64,000 nucleotides of DNA, from NCBI RefSeq assembly GCF_000719555.1, contig NZ_JOGX01000022.1, positions 18,211 through 82,210 of the forward strand. Direction: 5' to 3'. How positions within the stretch are numbered: position 1 is the first letter of the stretch; each line of letters opens with the position of its first letter. The translations under genes and the position numbers were made by a program. Below are positions 37,693 to 46,987 of the stretch, one piece after another. Source of the stretch: Streptomyces sp. NRRL F-5727. Lineage in GTDB: Bacteria; Actinomycetota; Actinomycetes; Streptomycetales; Streptomycetaceae. The notes beneath the pieces are model-generated. The model made no database searches and was not told the origin of the DNA. It worked only from the letters and a program-made list of their open reading frames with translations.

Positions 37693-38175
37693 ATGACCAG
37701 GAGCGACGACGAAGCCGTGTCCCGTTTCGTGGAGCGTTTCGCCGCGGAGCTGACCGAAGCGGGCATGCAGCGGATGGCGTCCCGGGTCTTCGCCGCCCTG
37801 CTCGCCTCCGAGACGGCCTCACTGACCTCGGCGGAGCTCGCCGAGCAGCTGCAGATCAGCCCCGCCGCCGTCTCCGGCGCCGTCCGCTACCTCACCCAGG
37901 TCGGCATGGTCGCCCGCGAACGCGAACCGGGCACCCGGCGCGAGCGGTACGTGCTCCACAACGAGGTCTGGTACGAGACCTTCACCCGCCGCGACCAGAT
38001 CCTGATCCGCTGGGAGAAGGTCCTCCGCGAGGGCTCCGACACCCTCGGCCCCACCACCGCGGCCGGCGCCCGCACCGCCGAGACCGCCGACTTCTTCGCC
38101 TTCCTCCAGGAGGAGATGATCGCGATGCTGGACCGCTGGAAGGAACGGAAGGCGGCCCGGGCCGCTCAGGACTGA
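37693..38175 (+). CDS. GbsR/MarR-family transcriptional regulator
   Basis: A 160-residue winged-helix protein. A helical N-terminus (SRFVERFAAELTEAGMQRMA) precedes the DNA-binding part LTSAELAEQLQISPAAVSGAVRYLTQVGMVARERE and a dimerisation helix. The family commonly controls neighbouring exporters or osmolyte genes. Its start faces the ABC exporter, so it is the likely repressor of that operon and of itself. The ATG at 37693 has GAGGGAG upstream. Its 3' end overlaps the convergent membrane-protein gene by 10 bases. Confidence 0.88.
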   Translation: MTRSDDEAVSRFVERFAAELTEAGMQRMASRVFAALLASETASLTSAELAEQLQISPAAVSGAVRYLTQVGMVAREREPGTRRERYVLHNEVWYETFTRRDQILIRWEKVLREGSDTLGPTTAAGARTAETADFFAFLQEEMIAMLDRWKERKAARAAQD

Positions 38176-39464
38176 CGCTCGGGCTCCATCACCAGGGCCG
38201 GCCCGTCGAGCAGCTCGGCGGCCGCGCGGGAACCCGCCTCCGCGTACGGCGCGGCGGGCCACAGCGGCCGCTCCCCGCACCACGCCACGACCACCGGATC
38301 CCCGTCGCCGTCCTCGCCGTCCCGGTCGAGCCAGCCCCGCAGCTCCACCGTCCCGGTCGGCTCCACCGACCGGTCCGGCGGCAGCAGCGGCAGCACCGCC
38401 TCGGGCCGGTCGTCCGGCCCGCCGTGCGCGGGGAACAGCACCAGGAGGGCGCCGTCCCCCACCGGCTCGGGCACGAGCGCGTACCGCCGCTCGACGGGCA
38501 CGGGAGCGGTCGCGGCCCGCACCAGCACCCGGACGACCGGCACGCCCCGGTGCCAGGTCGCGAAGCAGGCCCAGGCCAGCCAGGACGCGCCGAGGAGCAG
38601 CAGCACGGAGCTCAGGAGCACGTCCGGCCCGCCGGACTCCGGCTCGGGCCAGATCACGTCGGTCGCGAGCAGGCCGCCCATGACCGCCGTGACCGCCGCC
38701 GCGCCACCCACCTGGGTCAGCCCCGCGATCCGGCGCAGCCCCCGCACCCGCCACCACGGCACCACCCGCACGTCCGCCTCCGGACGCCGCGTCCGGGCGT
38801 CCCGGCCGGCGGCCGCCCACTGCTCGGCGTGGGCGGCGAGCCGCGCGTACGTGAGCGCGGGAGGACCGGCGGCGCCGGCCGCCGCCGGCGACTCCGCGGG
38901 GGCGGCGGTCCGCGGCTGGGCCGGCAGCGGCAGCCCCGCCAGGCCCGCCTGCTCGGCGCGGGCCACGGCCCTGCGCCGCGCCGCCGCGCCCCGCACCGGC
39001 TTCGCCCGGAAGAGCGCGCCGCCGCCGGGGGCCGCCAGCACCCCGCCCTTCGCCGGGTCGCCGCACCACCACAGCACGCCCGCCGGGGCCGGCCGGACCG
39101 CCGCCCAGCGGGCCCGCGACGCGATCGGCCGCAGCACCCACCGGCCCTCGCCGTCCGGGGCCGTCAGGACGACGGCCTCGCCGGACATGGCGCGCGAGAA
39201 GGCCGCGGCGGGATGCGCCGACCAGGGCCCCGCCGACAGGATCCGGCGGAAGCGCCGGGCGTACGCGAAGCGCCCGAGGCCGAGGAGGAAGGACGCCACC
39301 GCGCCCGCGACGATCCAGGCGACCAGTTCGCCGCCGTCCGTGAACGACGCGACGCCGACGGCGAGGGCGGCCAGGACCGCACCGCCCGCCAGCAGTCCGC
39401 CGCCGCCCCGCCGGTACGCCGCCAGCGCCTCCGCCGTCGCCGGCAGATCCAGAGCACGTGCCAC
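38166..39464 (-). CDS. Hypothetical four-span membrane protein
   Basis: A 432-residue protein of unknown family. Two hydrophobic spans lie at ~24-65 (LLAGGAVLAALAVGVAS, then LVAWIVAGAVASFLLGLG), a long Ala/Arg-rich cytosolic part follows, then two spans at ~252-300 and a C-terminal soluble domain. The soluble parts contain repeated short strands such as VVLTAPDGEGRWVLR, suggesting a beta domain. Convergent by 10-base overlap with the GbsR/MarR regulator gene. No function can be proposed. Confidence 0.75.
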   Translation of the reverse strand: MARALDLPATAEALAAYRRGGGGLLAGGAVLAALAVGVASFTDGGELVAWIVAGAVASFLLGLGRFAYARRFRRILSAGPWSAHPAAAFSRAMSGEAVVLTAPDGEGRWVLRPIASRARWAAVRPAPAGVLWWCGDPAKGGVLAAPGGGALFRAKPVRGAAARRRAVARAEQAGLAGLPLPAQPRTAAPAESPAAAGAAGPPALTYARLAAHAEQWAAAGRDARTRRPEADVRVVPWWRVRGLRRIAGLTQVGGAAAVTAVMGGLLATDVIWPEPESGGPDVLLSSVLLLLGASWLAWACFATWHRGVPVVRVLVRAATAPVPVERRYALVPEPVGDGALLVLFPAHGGPDDRPEAVLPLLPPDRSVEPTGTVELRGWLDRDGEDGDGDPVVVAWCGERPLWPAAPYAEAGSRAAAELLDGPALVMEPERQS

Positions 39465-39536
39465 TTCGACCCCCCAAGGTCACACCCGTCACACTCTGGG
39501 GCGAAGGTATCCCCCGCGCACCCGGCGGGAACAGCC

Positions 39537-40358
39537 TCAGGCCGGCGGGTCCGGGTCCCGGGGCAGGGTCAGCCCCCAGCCGGCCGCGCGGACCGTCCAG
39601 GTGCGGCGGCGGACCGGGCCCGTCACCCGGCCGTCCGCGCGGTAGCGGAAGTCCGGGCCGGAGACCGTGAGGGTGCCCACGACGGCCAGGCGGGGCGCGC
39701 CGGCCGGCCCGGCCGGGTGCACGGTCACCTCCGCCGTACCGCCGCCGCCGTCCACCGGGCGGGCCGTCACCGCCGCCACCGGCGCGTCCACGTCGGCCAG
39801 CAGCACCCCGTCCGCCTCCACCCGCAGCCGGTGCACCGGCACCGACGGGACCGGCGGCGCGGCCGGCCGCACCAGGGTGCGGACCAGGGAGCGGCAGGTC
39901 CCCCAGACGGAGGGCGCGCTGCCGGCGGCGGGCGCGGGCAGCGCCGGCACCCGCAGATCGCCCAGGACCACCCCGTCGCTGTCGTCCACCAGCAGGTCCA
40001 GGCTCCGCACCGCCCCGTCCAGGACCGTCCGCGCCGCCACCACCGCAGAGCGCGGCACGCCGAGGCCGTACGCGACCTCCAGCGCGTCCGGCGGGCCGAT
40101 CGGGACCAGCGCGAGCGGCGCCCGGTCCCGGTGCAGCAGGGCCACCGCGCGCAGCAGCGCCCGGTCGTCGCCCAGCACGACGGGGCGGCGGGAGCCGCGC
40201 CGCGACAGGGCCCGGGAGAATTCCTCGGGAGAGTCCGGCAGGCAGATCTTCGCTTCCGCGCCCGCGGACAGAACATCTTTCGCGATCCGTACGGACTCGC
40301 CGTCACTTCGGCGGGCGACCGGGTCGACGATGACCAGCAGCTGGTCGTGATCCGACAC
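39537..40358 (-). CDS. Diacylglycerol-kinase-like protein with degenerate catalytic motif
   Basis: A 273-residue protein with the fold and order of the diacylglycerol kinase/LCB5 family. The nucleotide motif normally GGDGTxxEV is LGDDRALLRAV near 62-72. The next motif, normally GTxND, reads GPPDALEVA. Both key Gly and Asp patterns are lost, so lipid kinase activity is doubtful. GTG at 40358 has GAAGGA upstream; the longer frame start at 40391 has none. It is divergent from purA. Confidence 0.72.
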   Translation of the reverse strand: MSDHDQLLVIVDPVARRSDGESVRIAKDVLSAGAEAKICLPDSPEEFSRALSRRGSRRPVVLGDDRALLRAVALLHRDRAPLALVPIGPPDALEVAYGLGVPRSAVVAARTVLDGAVRSLDLLVDDSDGVVLGDLRVPALPAPAAGSAPSVWGTCRSLVRTLVRPAAPPVPSVPVHRLRVEADGVLLADVDAPVAAVTARPVDGGGGTAEVTVHPAGPAGAPRLAVVGTLTVSGPDFRYRADGRVTGPVRRRTWTVRAAGWGLTLPRDPDPPA

Positions 40359-40392
40359 CTCGGTCCTTCCTCGGGTAGCATCTTTGTGCAAG

Positions 40393-40420
40393 AGCCCCTT
40401 GCGCTATTGCGCCAGGGGCT
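40393..40420. other. Stem-loop in the purA / DAGK-like divergent region
   Basis: AGCCCCTTGCGC (40393-40404) pairs with GCGCCAGGGGCT (40409-40420), one mismatch, TATT loop. It lies in the leader of purA (82 bases before its start) and could be an attenuator or terminator, or part of the other gene's leader. Confidence 0.45.
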
Positions 40421-40501
40421 TCGTCTATTCCGGGGCACACCGGTGAGGCGGCGTATGCCCCCTGACCTTGGACATGCCCCACCCGGAAGGGGTGTACGCC
40501 T

Positions 40502-41785
40502 GTGCCCGCACTTGTGCTGCTCGGTGCTCAGTGGGGTGACGAGGGCAAGGGAAAGGCCACCGACCTGCTCGGTGGATCCGTGGACTACGTGGTGCGTTAC
40601 CAGGGCGGCAACAACGCCGGCCACACGGTCGTCGTCGGCGACCAGAAGTACGCGCTGCACCTCCTCCCTTCCGGAATCCTCTCCCCGGGGTGCACCCCGG
40701 TGATCGGAAACGGTGTCGTCGTCGACCCGGCGGTCCTGCTCTCCGAGCTGAGCGGACTGAACGACCGCGGCGTCGACACGTCGAAGCTCCTGATCAGCGG
40801 CAACGCGCACCTGATCACCCCGTACAACGTCACCCTCGACAAGGTGACGGAACGGTTCCTCGGCAAGCGCAAGATCGGCACCACCGGCCGCGGCATCGGC
40901 CCCACCTACGCCGACAAGATCAACCGCGTCGGCATCCGGGTCCAGGACCTGTACGACGAGTCGATCCTGGAGCAGAAGGTCGAGGCGGCCCTGGAGCAGA
41001 AGAACCAGCTCCTCGCCAAGGTCTTCAACCGCCGCGCGATCGAGTCCGGCCGGATCGTCGAGGAGATGCTCCAGTACGCGGACCAGATCAAGCCGTACGT
41101 CGCGGACACCACCCTGATCCTCAACAACGCCATCGACGAGGGCAAGGTCGTCCTCTTCGAGGGCGGCCAGGGCACCCTCCTGGACGTGGACCACGGCACG
41201 TACCCCTTCGTCACCTCCTCGAACCCGACCGCCGGCGGTGCCTGCACCGGCGCCGGCGTCGGCCCGACGAAGATCAACCGGGTCATCGGCATCCTCAAGG
41301 CGTACACCACCCGCGTCGGCGCCGGCCCGTTCCCGACCGAGCTTTTCGACGAGGACGGCGAGGCGCTGCGCCGCATCGGCGGCGAGCGCGGCGTCACCAC
41401 CGGCCGTGACCGCCGCTGTGGCTGGTTCGACGCGGTCATCGCCCGCTACGCCACCCGCGTCAACGGCCTGACCGACTTCTTCCTCACCAAGCTGGACGTG
41501 CTGACCGGCTGGGAGGAGATCCCGGTCTGCGTCGCGTACGAGATCGACGGCAAGCGCGTCGAGGAGCTCCCGTACTCCCAGACCGACTTCCACCACGCGA
41601 AGCCGATCTACGAGACCCTGCCCGGCTGGTCGGAGGACATCACGAAGGCCAAGACCTTCGCGGACCTCCCGAAGAACGCGCAGAACTACGTGAAGGCGCT
41701 GGAGGAGATGTCCGGCGCCCCGATCTCCGCCATCGGCGTCGGCCCCGGCCGCACCGAGACCATCGAGATCAACTCCTTCCTGTAG
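40502..41785 (+). CDS. purA: Adenylosuccinate synthetase
   Basis: A 427-residue GTP-dependent enzyme that joins IMP and aspartate to make adenylosuccinate, first step to AMP. The P-loop-like [17 protein letters not shown] is at residues 7-23 with the catalytic Asp; other landmarks are NGVVVDP and [14 protein letters not shown] near 122-136, and [16 protein letters not shown] near 298-313. GTG start at 40502 preceded by GGAAGGGG. It stands alone with a strong terminator after it. Confidence 0.97.
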   Translation: MPALVLLGAQWGDEGKGKATDLLGGSVDYVVRYQGGNNAGHTVVVGDQKYALHLLPSGILSPGCTPVIGNGVVVDPAVLLSELSGLNDRGVDTSKLLISGNAHLITPYNVTLDKVTERFLGKRKIGTTGRGIGPTYADKINRVGIRVQDLYDESILEQKVEAALEQKNQLLAKVFNRRAIESGRIVEEMLQYADQIKPYVADTTLILNNAIDEGKVVLFEGGQGTLLDVDHGTYPFVTSSNPTAGGACTGAGVGPTKINRVIGILKAYTTRVGAGPFPTELFDEDGEALRRIGGERGVTTGRDRRCGWFDAVIARYATRVNGLTDFFLTKLDVLTGWEEIPVCVAYEIDGKRVEELPYSQTDFHHAKPIYETLPGWSEDITKAKTFADLPKNAQNYVKALEEMSGAPISAIGVGPGRTETIEINSFL

Positions 41786-41794
41786 GCGGTACGC

Positions 41795-41834
41795 CGAAGG
41801 GCCCGCATCCGGTTCGCCGGGTGCGGGCCCTTCG
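41795..41834. terminator. Bidirectional hairpin terminator with UUCG loop
   Basis: An 18-bp stem (41795-41812 with 41817-41834, one T-G pair) capped by TTCG. It ends purA and the convergent kinase gene. Confidence 0.85.
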
Positions 41835-41844
41835 CGCGTCCGCG

Positions 41845-43779
41845 TCAGTCCACGCGGTGGTACTCGCCCGGCTCCGTGTCCACCATCGGGTAGACCTGCA
41901 GGATCTCCTCGCCCTTGTACGTCGTCAGGACCAGGTAGCTGCCGAGGTGGTCGCTCACGCACTCGGAGTCCGCGCCGGGCTCCAGCGCCATCGGGCCGAG
42001 GACGTACGGCGGCGTCGTGGTCGCCAGGATCGCCGTCCGGGTGCAGTTGACCGCGTCGGCCAGCGTGTTGCCCTCCTCGTCGGTCCGCGGGTAGGCGTTC
42101 AGCGAGCGGAAGACGGTCGCGCCGACCGCGCCCTGGGTGATCGTCACCTCGTCGGTGTAGCGGTCCGCGTCCGGGCCGTCGACCAGCGGCTTCATCCGCC
42201 AGCGGCCGAGGTACTTCGCGGGCAGGATCGCCGAGCCGGTGCGGGCCTTGTGGAAGGTGGCCTTGGCGGTGCCGGAGGACCATTCCAGGACCTCGGGGGA
42301 GCGCAGGGTGAGGGTCTGGTGGGCGGCCGCCATGCACCGCTGCGGGGGCACGCTGGTGGTCACGTCGGACTCGCCGAGGACGACCTTGTCCTCGTCGGCG
42401 GAGACCAGCCGCGAGCGGCCCATGCACAGCCGGTTGTCGCCGACGTGCGTGTAGACGGCGGTCTTGGCCCCCGGCGCGCCCTGGACGAGCTCGATCCGGA
42501 TGGTCTCGCGGGGGATCTCCGGGCTGCCCTGGAGGACGCCCTCCCAGGCGCCCAGGAAGGCGGCCGGCACGGCCCCGGCGGGCCGCGCCGAGGACGACGC
42601 CGAGGACGCCGAGCCGCCGCCCCTGCCGTCGGGGGTGGTGGTGTCCGGCCCGCCGAACGGCCAGAGGGCGTAGCCGACGCCCGCCGCGGCCGCCACGGCG
42701 GCGGCCGTCAGCGCGGCCGTCAGCACCCGCCGCCGGGTCCGGGACCCCTGCCGGTCCGCCTCCGGCTCCGGCTCGGGCGCGGGCCCGGCGGACCGGCCGG
42801 CCGTCGGATCGCCGGGCGCGGCGCCGCCCCGCGTCCGGTCGGCGGCCTCCCCGGTGGCGTCCCCGGCCGCCTCCCGGGCGACGCCCGCCGCGCTCTCCGC
42901 CTCCAGGAGCCGCGCCGCGTGCCGGCCGAGGCGGGCCAGCACGCCGGCGGGCAGCCACGGGTCGGCGAAGGGCAGCGTCTCGGCGATCTCGGCGGCCGTC
43001 GGCCGGGCCTCCGGGTCCTTGGCGAGACAGGCCCGGATCAGGCCGGTCAGCGCGGGCGCCACGTCGGTCAGGTCCGGCTCGTCGTGGGCGATCCGGAACA
43101 TCAGCGCGTGCACCCCGCTGTCGGAGGTGCCGAAGGGGGAGCGGCCGGTCGCCGCGTAGGCGAGGACCGAGCCCAGGCAGAAGATGTCGGAGGCCGGGCC
43201 GAGCCGTTCGCCGCGCACCTGCTCGGGCGACATGAAGCCGGGGGAGCCGACGACGGCGCCGGTGCTGGTGAGCCCGCCGTCGGTGACGGTGTCGACGGCC
43301 CGGGCGATGCCGAAGTCGATGATCCGGGGGCCGTCGACGGTGAGCAGCACGTTGGAGGGCTTGAGGTCGCGGTGGACGAGCCCGGCGCCGTGGATGTGGT
43401 CGAGGGCCCGGCCGAGACCGGAGCCGAGGGCGCGGACGGTCGCGGGCGGCAGCGGCCCGTACTCGTCGCCGACGACGGTCCGCAGCGAGGGGCCGGGGAC
43501 GTAGCCGATGGCGACCCACGGGGCGGCGGCGGTGGTGTCGGAGCCGAGGACGGGCGCGGTGCCGGTGCCGCCGACCCGCTCCAGCGCCTCGACCTCGCGG
43601 GCGAAGCGGCGCCGGAACTCCTCCTGGGCGGCCAGTTCGGCGTGCACCACCTTCACGGCGACGGTCCGTCCGCCGGCCGAACGCGCGAGGAACACCCGGC
43701 CCATGCCGCCGACCCCGAGCCGGCCGACGATCCGGAACGGGCCGATGCTGACCGGGTCTTCCGCGTTCAATGGCTCCAC
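41845..43779 (-). CDS. Membrane Ser/Thr protein kinase (Hanks type)
   Basis: A 644-residue receptor-type kinase. The catalytic domain is ~11-270: G-loop GVGGMG at 22-27, catalytic Lys K43 in AVKVV, HRDLKPSN at 136-143, DFG at 155-157, and GSPGFMSPEQ in the activation segment. A disordered juxtamembrane region follows, one membrane span at ~350-375 (LTAALTAAAVAAAAGVGYAL), then a ~270-residue outer domain with several Cys and no PASTA repeats. It may sense an extracellular ligand. GTG start at 43779. Convergent with purA. Confidence 0.92.
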   Translation of the reverse strand: MEPLNAEDPVSIGPFRIVGRLGVGGMGRVFLARSAGGRTVAVKVVHAELAAQEEFRRRFAREVEALERVGGTGTAPVLGSDTTAAAPWVAIGYVPGPSLRTVVGDEYGPLPPATVRALGSGLGRALDHIHGAGLVHRDLKPSNVLLTVDGPRIIDFGIARAVDTVTDGGLTSTGAVVGSPGFMSPEQVRGERLGPASDIFCLGSVLAYAATGRSPFGTSDSGVHALMFRIAHDEPDLTDVAPALTGLIRACLAKDPEARPTAAEIAETLPFADPWLPAGVLARLGRHAARLLEAESAAGVAREAAGDATGEAADRTRGGAAPGDPTAGRSAGPAPEPEPEADRQGSRTRRRVLTAALTAAAVAAAAGVGYALWPFGGPDTTTPDGRGGGSASSASSSARPAGAVPAAFLGAWEGVLQGSPEIPRETIRIELVQGAPGAKTAVYTHVGDNRLCMGRSRLVSADEDKVVLGESDVTTSVPPQRCMAAAHQTLTLRSPEVLEWSSGTAKATFHKARTGSAILPAKYLGRWRMKPLVDGPDADRYTDEVTITQGAVGATVFRSLNAYPRTDEEGNTLADAVNCTRTAILATTTPPYVLGPMALEPGADSECVSDHLGSYLVLTTYKGEEILQVYPMVDTEPGEYHRVD

Positions 43780-44036
43780 GTGGCAAGAGGATGCCAGACC
43801 GGACGGAGGGGCCGGTGACGGTCCGGGTCACGGTCCGGTGTCAGCCTTCCCCGCAGATCCGCAGCCCCTTGGGGATGGCGCGGGGCAGGTGTCCGCGGGC
43901 GCGCACGCAGCGGGCCCGGAGGGCGTTTCCCGGGCCGCCGCGGCGGGGGTCGTCCGGGTGGCCCGGCAGGGGTTGCCCGGGTCGGAGAGGCGTGGATGTA
44001 ATGGCCGTGAGGGGGCCCTTCCGGAGGAGGAACCCC
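43780..44036. other. Divergent region between kinase and oxidoreductase genes
   Basis: These 257 bases contain a near-exact direct repeat (TGACGGTCCGGG and TCACGGTCCGGTG, ~43816-43840) near the kinase start and a long Gly/Pro-coding-like but non-genic stretch. Promoters for both genes must lie here; I could not place them. Confidence 0.4.
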
Positions 44037-44978
44037 ATGCGTGTCGTCGAAGTGACCGCCTACGGCGGACCCGAGGTCCTCGCATCGGCCCGTCGGCCGG
44101 AGCCGGACCCGGCGGACGCCCCCGGGCGGGTCCGGGTGCGGCTGAAGGCCGCCGGAGTGAACCAGGCGGACCTGAAGATCCGCTCGGGCCGGCTCGCGGC
44201 CGCGCTCGGCGAGCTGGCCCCGCCCTTCGTGCTCGGCTACGACTTCGCCGGGGTCCTGGCCGACCCGGCGCCGGGCCTGCCGGTGGGCACCCGGGTGGCC
44301 GGTTTCGTGCCCTGGGTGGCGGAGGCGACCGGCGCGGGCACGTACGCGGAGACGATCCTGGCGGACCCGGCCTGGCTGGCGCCCGTGCCGGACGAGGTGG
44401 ACTTCACGGCGGCGGCCTCGCTGCCGCTCCCCGCGCTGACGGCCGCGCAGGCGCTGGACCTGCTGGCGCTGCCGGAGGGCGCGACGCTGCTCGTCACCGG
44501 CGCGAGCGGGGTGGTGGGCCGGCTCGCGGTGCAGCTGGCGGCGCGGGCGGGGCTCCGGGTGATCGGCCTCGGCGACGCCGACGACGCCCATGAGCTGCGG
44601 GTCCTCGGGGCCCACGGGGTGGTGGGGCGCGGGGCGCCGGACGAGGTGATCACCGGGGTGCTCGGCTTCGCGCCGGAGCGGGTGGACGGCGTCTTCGACG
44701 CGGCGCTGATCGCCGATCCGCTGATGCCCGTGGTGAAGGACGGCGGGGTCTTCGTCTCCGCCGCCGGGGAGCGGATGCCGGTGGCCGAGCGGGACATCCG
44801 GGTGGACGCGGTGGTCGGCCGCCCGGACGCGGCGCGGCTGAAGGAGCTGCTCGAACTGCTCGGCGCGGGCGGTCTGGCGACCCGGGTGGCCGACGTGCTG
44901 CCGCTGGAGGAGGCGGCGGAGGCGCACCGGCGCGTGGAGGCGGGCCACCGGCCGGGCCGGATCGTGCTGATGATCTGA
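44037..44978 (+). CDS. Zinc-free medium-chain quinone oxidoreductase
   Basis: A 313-residue MDR-type NADPH oxidoreductase. Landmarks are LKAAGVNQADLKIRSG near 36-51, the LGYDFAGVL turn near 67-75 and the Rossmann loop LLVTGASGVVGRLAVQLAA near 150-168. No catalytic zinc cysteines are present, which fits the quinone oxidoreductase branch. It reduces quinones or enones with NADPH. The ATG at 44037 has GGAGGAGGAA 5 bases upstream. A divergent kinase gene lies before it. Confidence 0.9.
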   Translation: MRVVEVTAYGGPEVLASARRPEPDPADAPGRVRVRLKAAGVNQADLKIRSGRLAAALGELAPPFVLGYDFAGVLADPAPGLPVGTRVAGFVPWVAEATGAGTYAETILADPAWLAPVPDEVDFTAAASLPLPALTAAQALDLLALPEGATLLVTGASGVVGRLAVQLAARAGLRVIGLGDADDAHELRVLGAHGVVGRGAPDEVITGVLGFAPERVDGVFDAALIADPLMPVVKDGGVFVSAAGERMPVAERDIRVDAVVGRPDAARLKELLELLGAGGLATRVADVLPLEEAAEAHRRVEAGHRPGRIVLMI

Positions 44979-45075
44979 CGGCCGGGGAGAAGAACAGCGC
45001 GTGTTCCGGACAACCCTGGGGGGCCTTCGCTGGTCGGAAGGGTGCACACGAAACACATCAGGGGGGAATTCGATC

Positions 45076-45933
45076 ATGTTCGAACGACGCGTGCCCGGGC
45101 TGAGGGCGGCCCTCGCCGCCACCGTTGCCGCGGTGGCGGTCACGACCGGCGCGGGCTCCGCCGTGGCCGCCCCGGAGGCGGACCCGATGGTGGCGCCCGT
45201 CTTCCATCTGTACGGCGTCCACAAGCAGACCCGCGACCTGTGGGAGTGGCGGCACGACGGGCCGCACCTCACCAGCGACCTGGCTCTCCCGGCCGACCAG
45301 TCGCACCTGGCCGACATCATCACGGTCGACAACGACAACGACGGTTACGGCGAGGCCAGGTGGACCCTGTACAAGGACGGCCGTCTGGACTTCGTCGGCA
45401 TGATCGACGGCTCCTGGCATTCGGCGAAGACCGTCGGCAAGGGCTGGAACGTCTACCCCGAGGTCCTGTCGCCCGGCAACCTCGGCGGGGCCGGGCAGGC
45501 CGACCTGATCGGCCGCGACACGGCCGGCGTGCTGTGGAGCTACCTGAGCTACCCGGACGGCCGCCTCACCACCCGGACGCGGGTCGGCGGCGGGTGGAAC
45601 GCGTACGACCAGCTCGCGGGCCAGGGCGACCTGACCGGCGACGGCAGGGCCGACATCGTCGCCCGCGACAGGACCGGCGTCCTGTGGCTCTACAAGGGCA
45701 CGGGTGACTACAAGGCGCCGTTCGCGGCCCGCACGCGGATCGGCGGCGGGTGGAACGCGTACGACCGTCTGCTGTCGCTCGGCGACGACAACCAGGACGG
45801 CAAGGTGGACCTGCTGGCCCGGAAGACGACGGGCGAGGTGCTCAGCTACGCGGGCACCGGCGACGCGGCGAAGCCGTTCAAGGCGCCGGTGCCGTACATG
45901 GGCGCGTACATGAAGAACTTCAACCTCCTCTAG
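45076..45933 (+). CDS. Secreted FG-GAP/VCBS repeat protein
   Basis: A 285-residue exported protein. A signal peptide of ~33 residues is present (basic MFERRVPGLR, hydrophobic AATVAAVAVTTGAGS, cut after AVAA). The rest is built of ~45-residue blades with a recurrent pattern: DLTGDGRADIVARDRTGVLWLYKG, and a repeated GGGWNAYDQL/GGGWNAYDRL turn, as in FG-GAP/VCBS beta-propellers. Such proteins may bind glycans or adhere to surfaces. The ATG at 45076 has GGGGGGAA upstream. It likely folds outside the cell. Confidence 0.87.
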   Translation: MFERRVPGLRAALAATVAAVAVTTGAGSAVAAPEADPMVAPVFHLYGVHKQTRDLWEWRHDGPHLTSDLALPADQSHLADIITVDNDNDGYGEARWTLYKDGRLDFVGMIDGSWHSAKTVGKGWNVYPEVLSPGNLGGAGQADLIGRDTAGVLWSYLSYPDGRLTTRTRVGGGWNAYDQLAGQGDLTGDGRADIVARDRTGVLWLYKGTGDYKAPFAARTRIGGGWNAYDRLLSLGDDNQDGKVDLLARKTTGEVLSYAGTGDAAKPFKAPVPYMGAYMKNFNLL

Positions 45934-45955
45934 TCGCGGGCGAGTTCACGCGACG

Positions 45956-45989
45956 GCGGCCCCGACCCGGTTCTCCGGGCCGGGGCCGC
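45956..45989 (+). terminator. Hairpin terminator after the VCBS gene
   Basis: A 15-bp stem (45956-45970 with 45975-45989) with a single A-C mismatch and a TTCT loop. Confidence 0.75.
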
Positions 45990-46018
45990 TCCCCCTTCCG
46001 GCGCCGCCCGTCTTGAGT

Positions 46019-46034
46019 TCTGGTCTAGACCTTG
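46019..46034. promoter_or_regulatory. DasR-type responsive element (dre) upstream of chitinase
   Basis: TGGTCTAGACC at 46021-46031 matches the core of the Streptomyces DasR site (AGTGGTCTAGACCACT), 62 bases before the chitinase start. A second half-related stretch (GGTACAGACCATT) follows, and a TTGACA -35-like box lies at 46032-46037. DasR regulates chitin and N-acetylglucosamine genes. Confidence 0.7.
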
Positions 46035-46092
46035 ACAGGTACAGACCATTCCCGCTTCGCTGGCCTTCCCCCCACCGGAAGGACGACAGCGC

Positions 46093-46980
46093 ATGCGACG
46101 ACGTCTCCTCGCCCTCCTCGCCGCCCTGTGTACGGCGTTCGGGCTCGCGGTCCTGCTCCCCGCCACCGCCGGCGCGGCCCCCGCCTGCGTCACCGCCTGG
46201 AGCTCGGCCCAGGTCTACACGGGCGGCATGACCGCCTCGTACAACGGCCACAACTGGTACGCGAAGTGGTGGACGCAGAACGAGCGCCCCGGCACCACCG
46301 ACGTCTGGCGCGACGAGGGCGTCTGCGGCACCGACGGCGGCGGCGGGACCCCGGACCCGTCCGGATTCGTGGTCACCGAGGCCCAGTTCAACCAGATGTT
46401 CCCGAACCGGAACCCCTTCTACACGTACGCCGGTCTGGTCGCCGCCACCAAGAAGTACCCGGCGTTCGCCGGCACCGGCAGCGACACCGTCAAGAAGCAG
46501 GAGGCCGCGGCCTTCCTCGCCAACGTCTCCCACGAGACGGGCGGGCTCGTCCACATCGTCGAGCAGAACACCGCCAACTACCCGCACTACTGCGACTGGG
46601 GCCGGCCCTACGGCTGCCCGGCCGGCCAGGCGGCCTACTACGGCCGCGGCCCCATCCAGCTCTCCTGGAACTTCAACTACAAGGCCGCCGGCGACGCCCT
46701 CGGCATCGACCTCCTGAACAACCCCTGGCGGGTCGAGCGCGAGCCGGACGTCGCCATGATGACCGGCCTCTGGTACTGGAACACCCAGAACGGCCCCGGC
46801 ACCATGACCGCCCACAACGCCATGGTCAACGGCGCCGGCTTCGGCCAGACCATCTGGGCCATCAACGGCAGCCTGGAGTGCAACGGCGGCAACCCCGCCC
46901 AGGTCCAGAGCCGCGTCACCAAGTACCAGCAGTTCACCCAGATCCTCGGCGTCCCGACGGGCCCGAACCTGTACTGCTAG
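46093..46980 (+). CDS. Secreted chitinase, family GH19
   Basis: A 295-residue exported chitinase. The signal peptide ends near residue 29 (TAGAAP). A small chitin-binding module (CBM5/12-like, ~33-78) contains ACVTAWSSAQVYTGG and YNGHNWYAKWWTQNERPG. A Gly/Pro linker follows, then the GH19 domain from ~92. The catalytic acid is E148 in HETGG and the second acid is E157 in IVEQN; YGRGPIQLSWNFNYKAAG follows. It endo-hydrolyses chitin. Upstream dre-like site suggests DasR control. ATG at 46093. Confidence 0.94.
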   Translation: MRRRLLALLAALCTAFGLAVLLPATAGAAPACVTAWSSAQVYTGGMTASYNGHNWYAKWWTQNERPGTTDVWRDEGVCGTDGGGGTPDPSGFVVTEAQFNQMFPNRNPFYTYAGLVAATKKYPAFAGTGSDTVKKQEAAAFLANVSHETGGLVHIVEQNTANYPHYCDWGRPYGCPAGQAAYYGRGPIQLSWNFNYKAAGDALGIDLLNNPWRVEREPDVAMMTGLWYWNTQNGPGTMTAHNAMVNGAGFGQTIWAINGSLECNGGNPAQVQSRVTKYQQFTQILGVPTGPNLYC

Positions 46981-46987
46981 GCCCGTC

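Noticed and set aside
39767..43831. Minus-strand open frame of more than 1,300 codons
   Set aside because: It spans purA antisense and shifts frame against the real kinase and DAGK-like genes; composition is a GC artefact.
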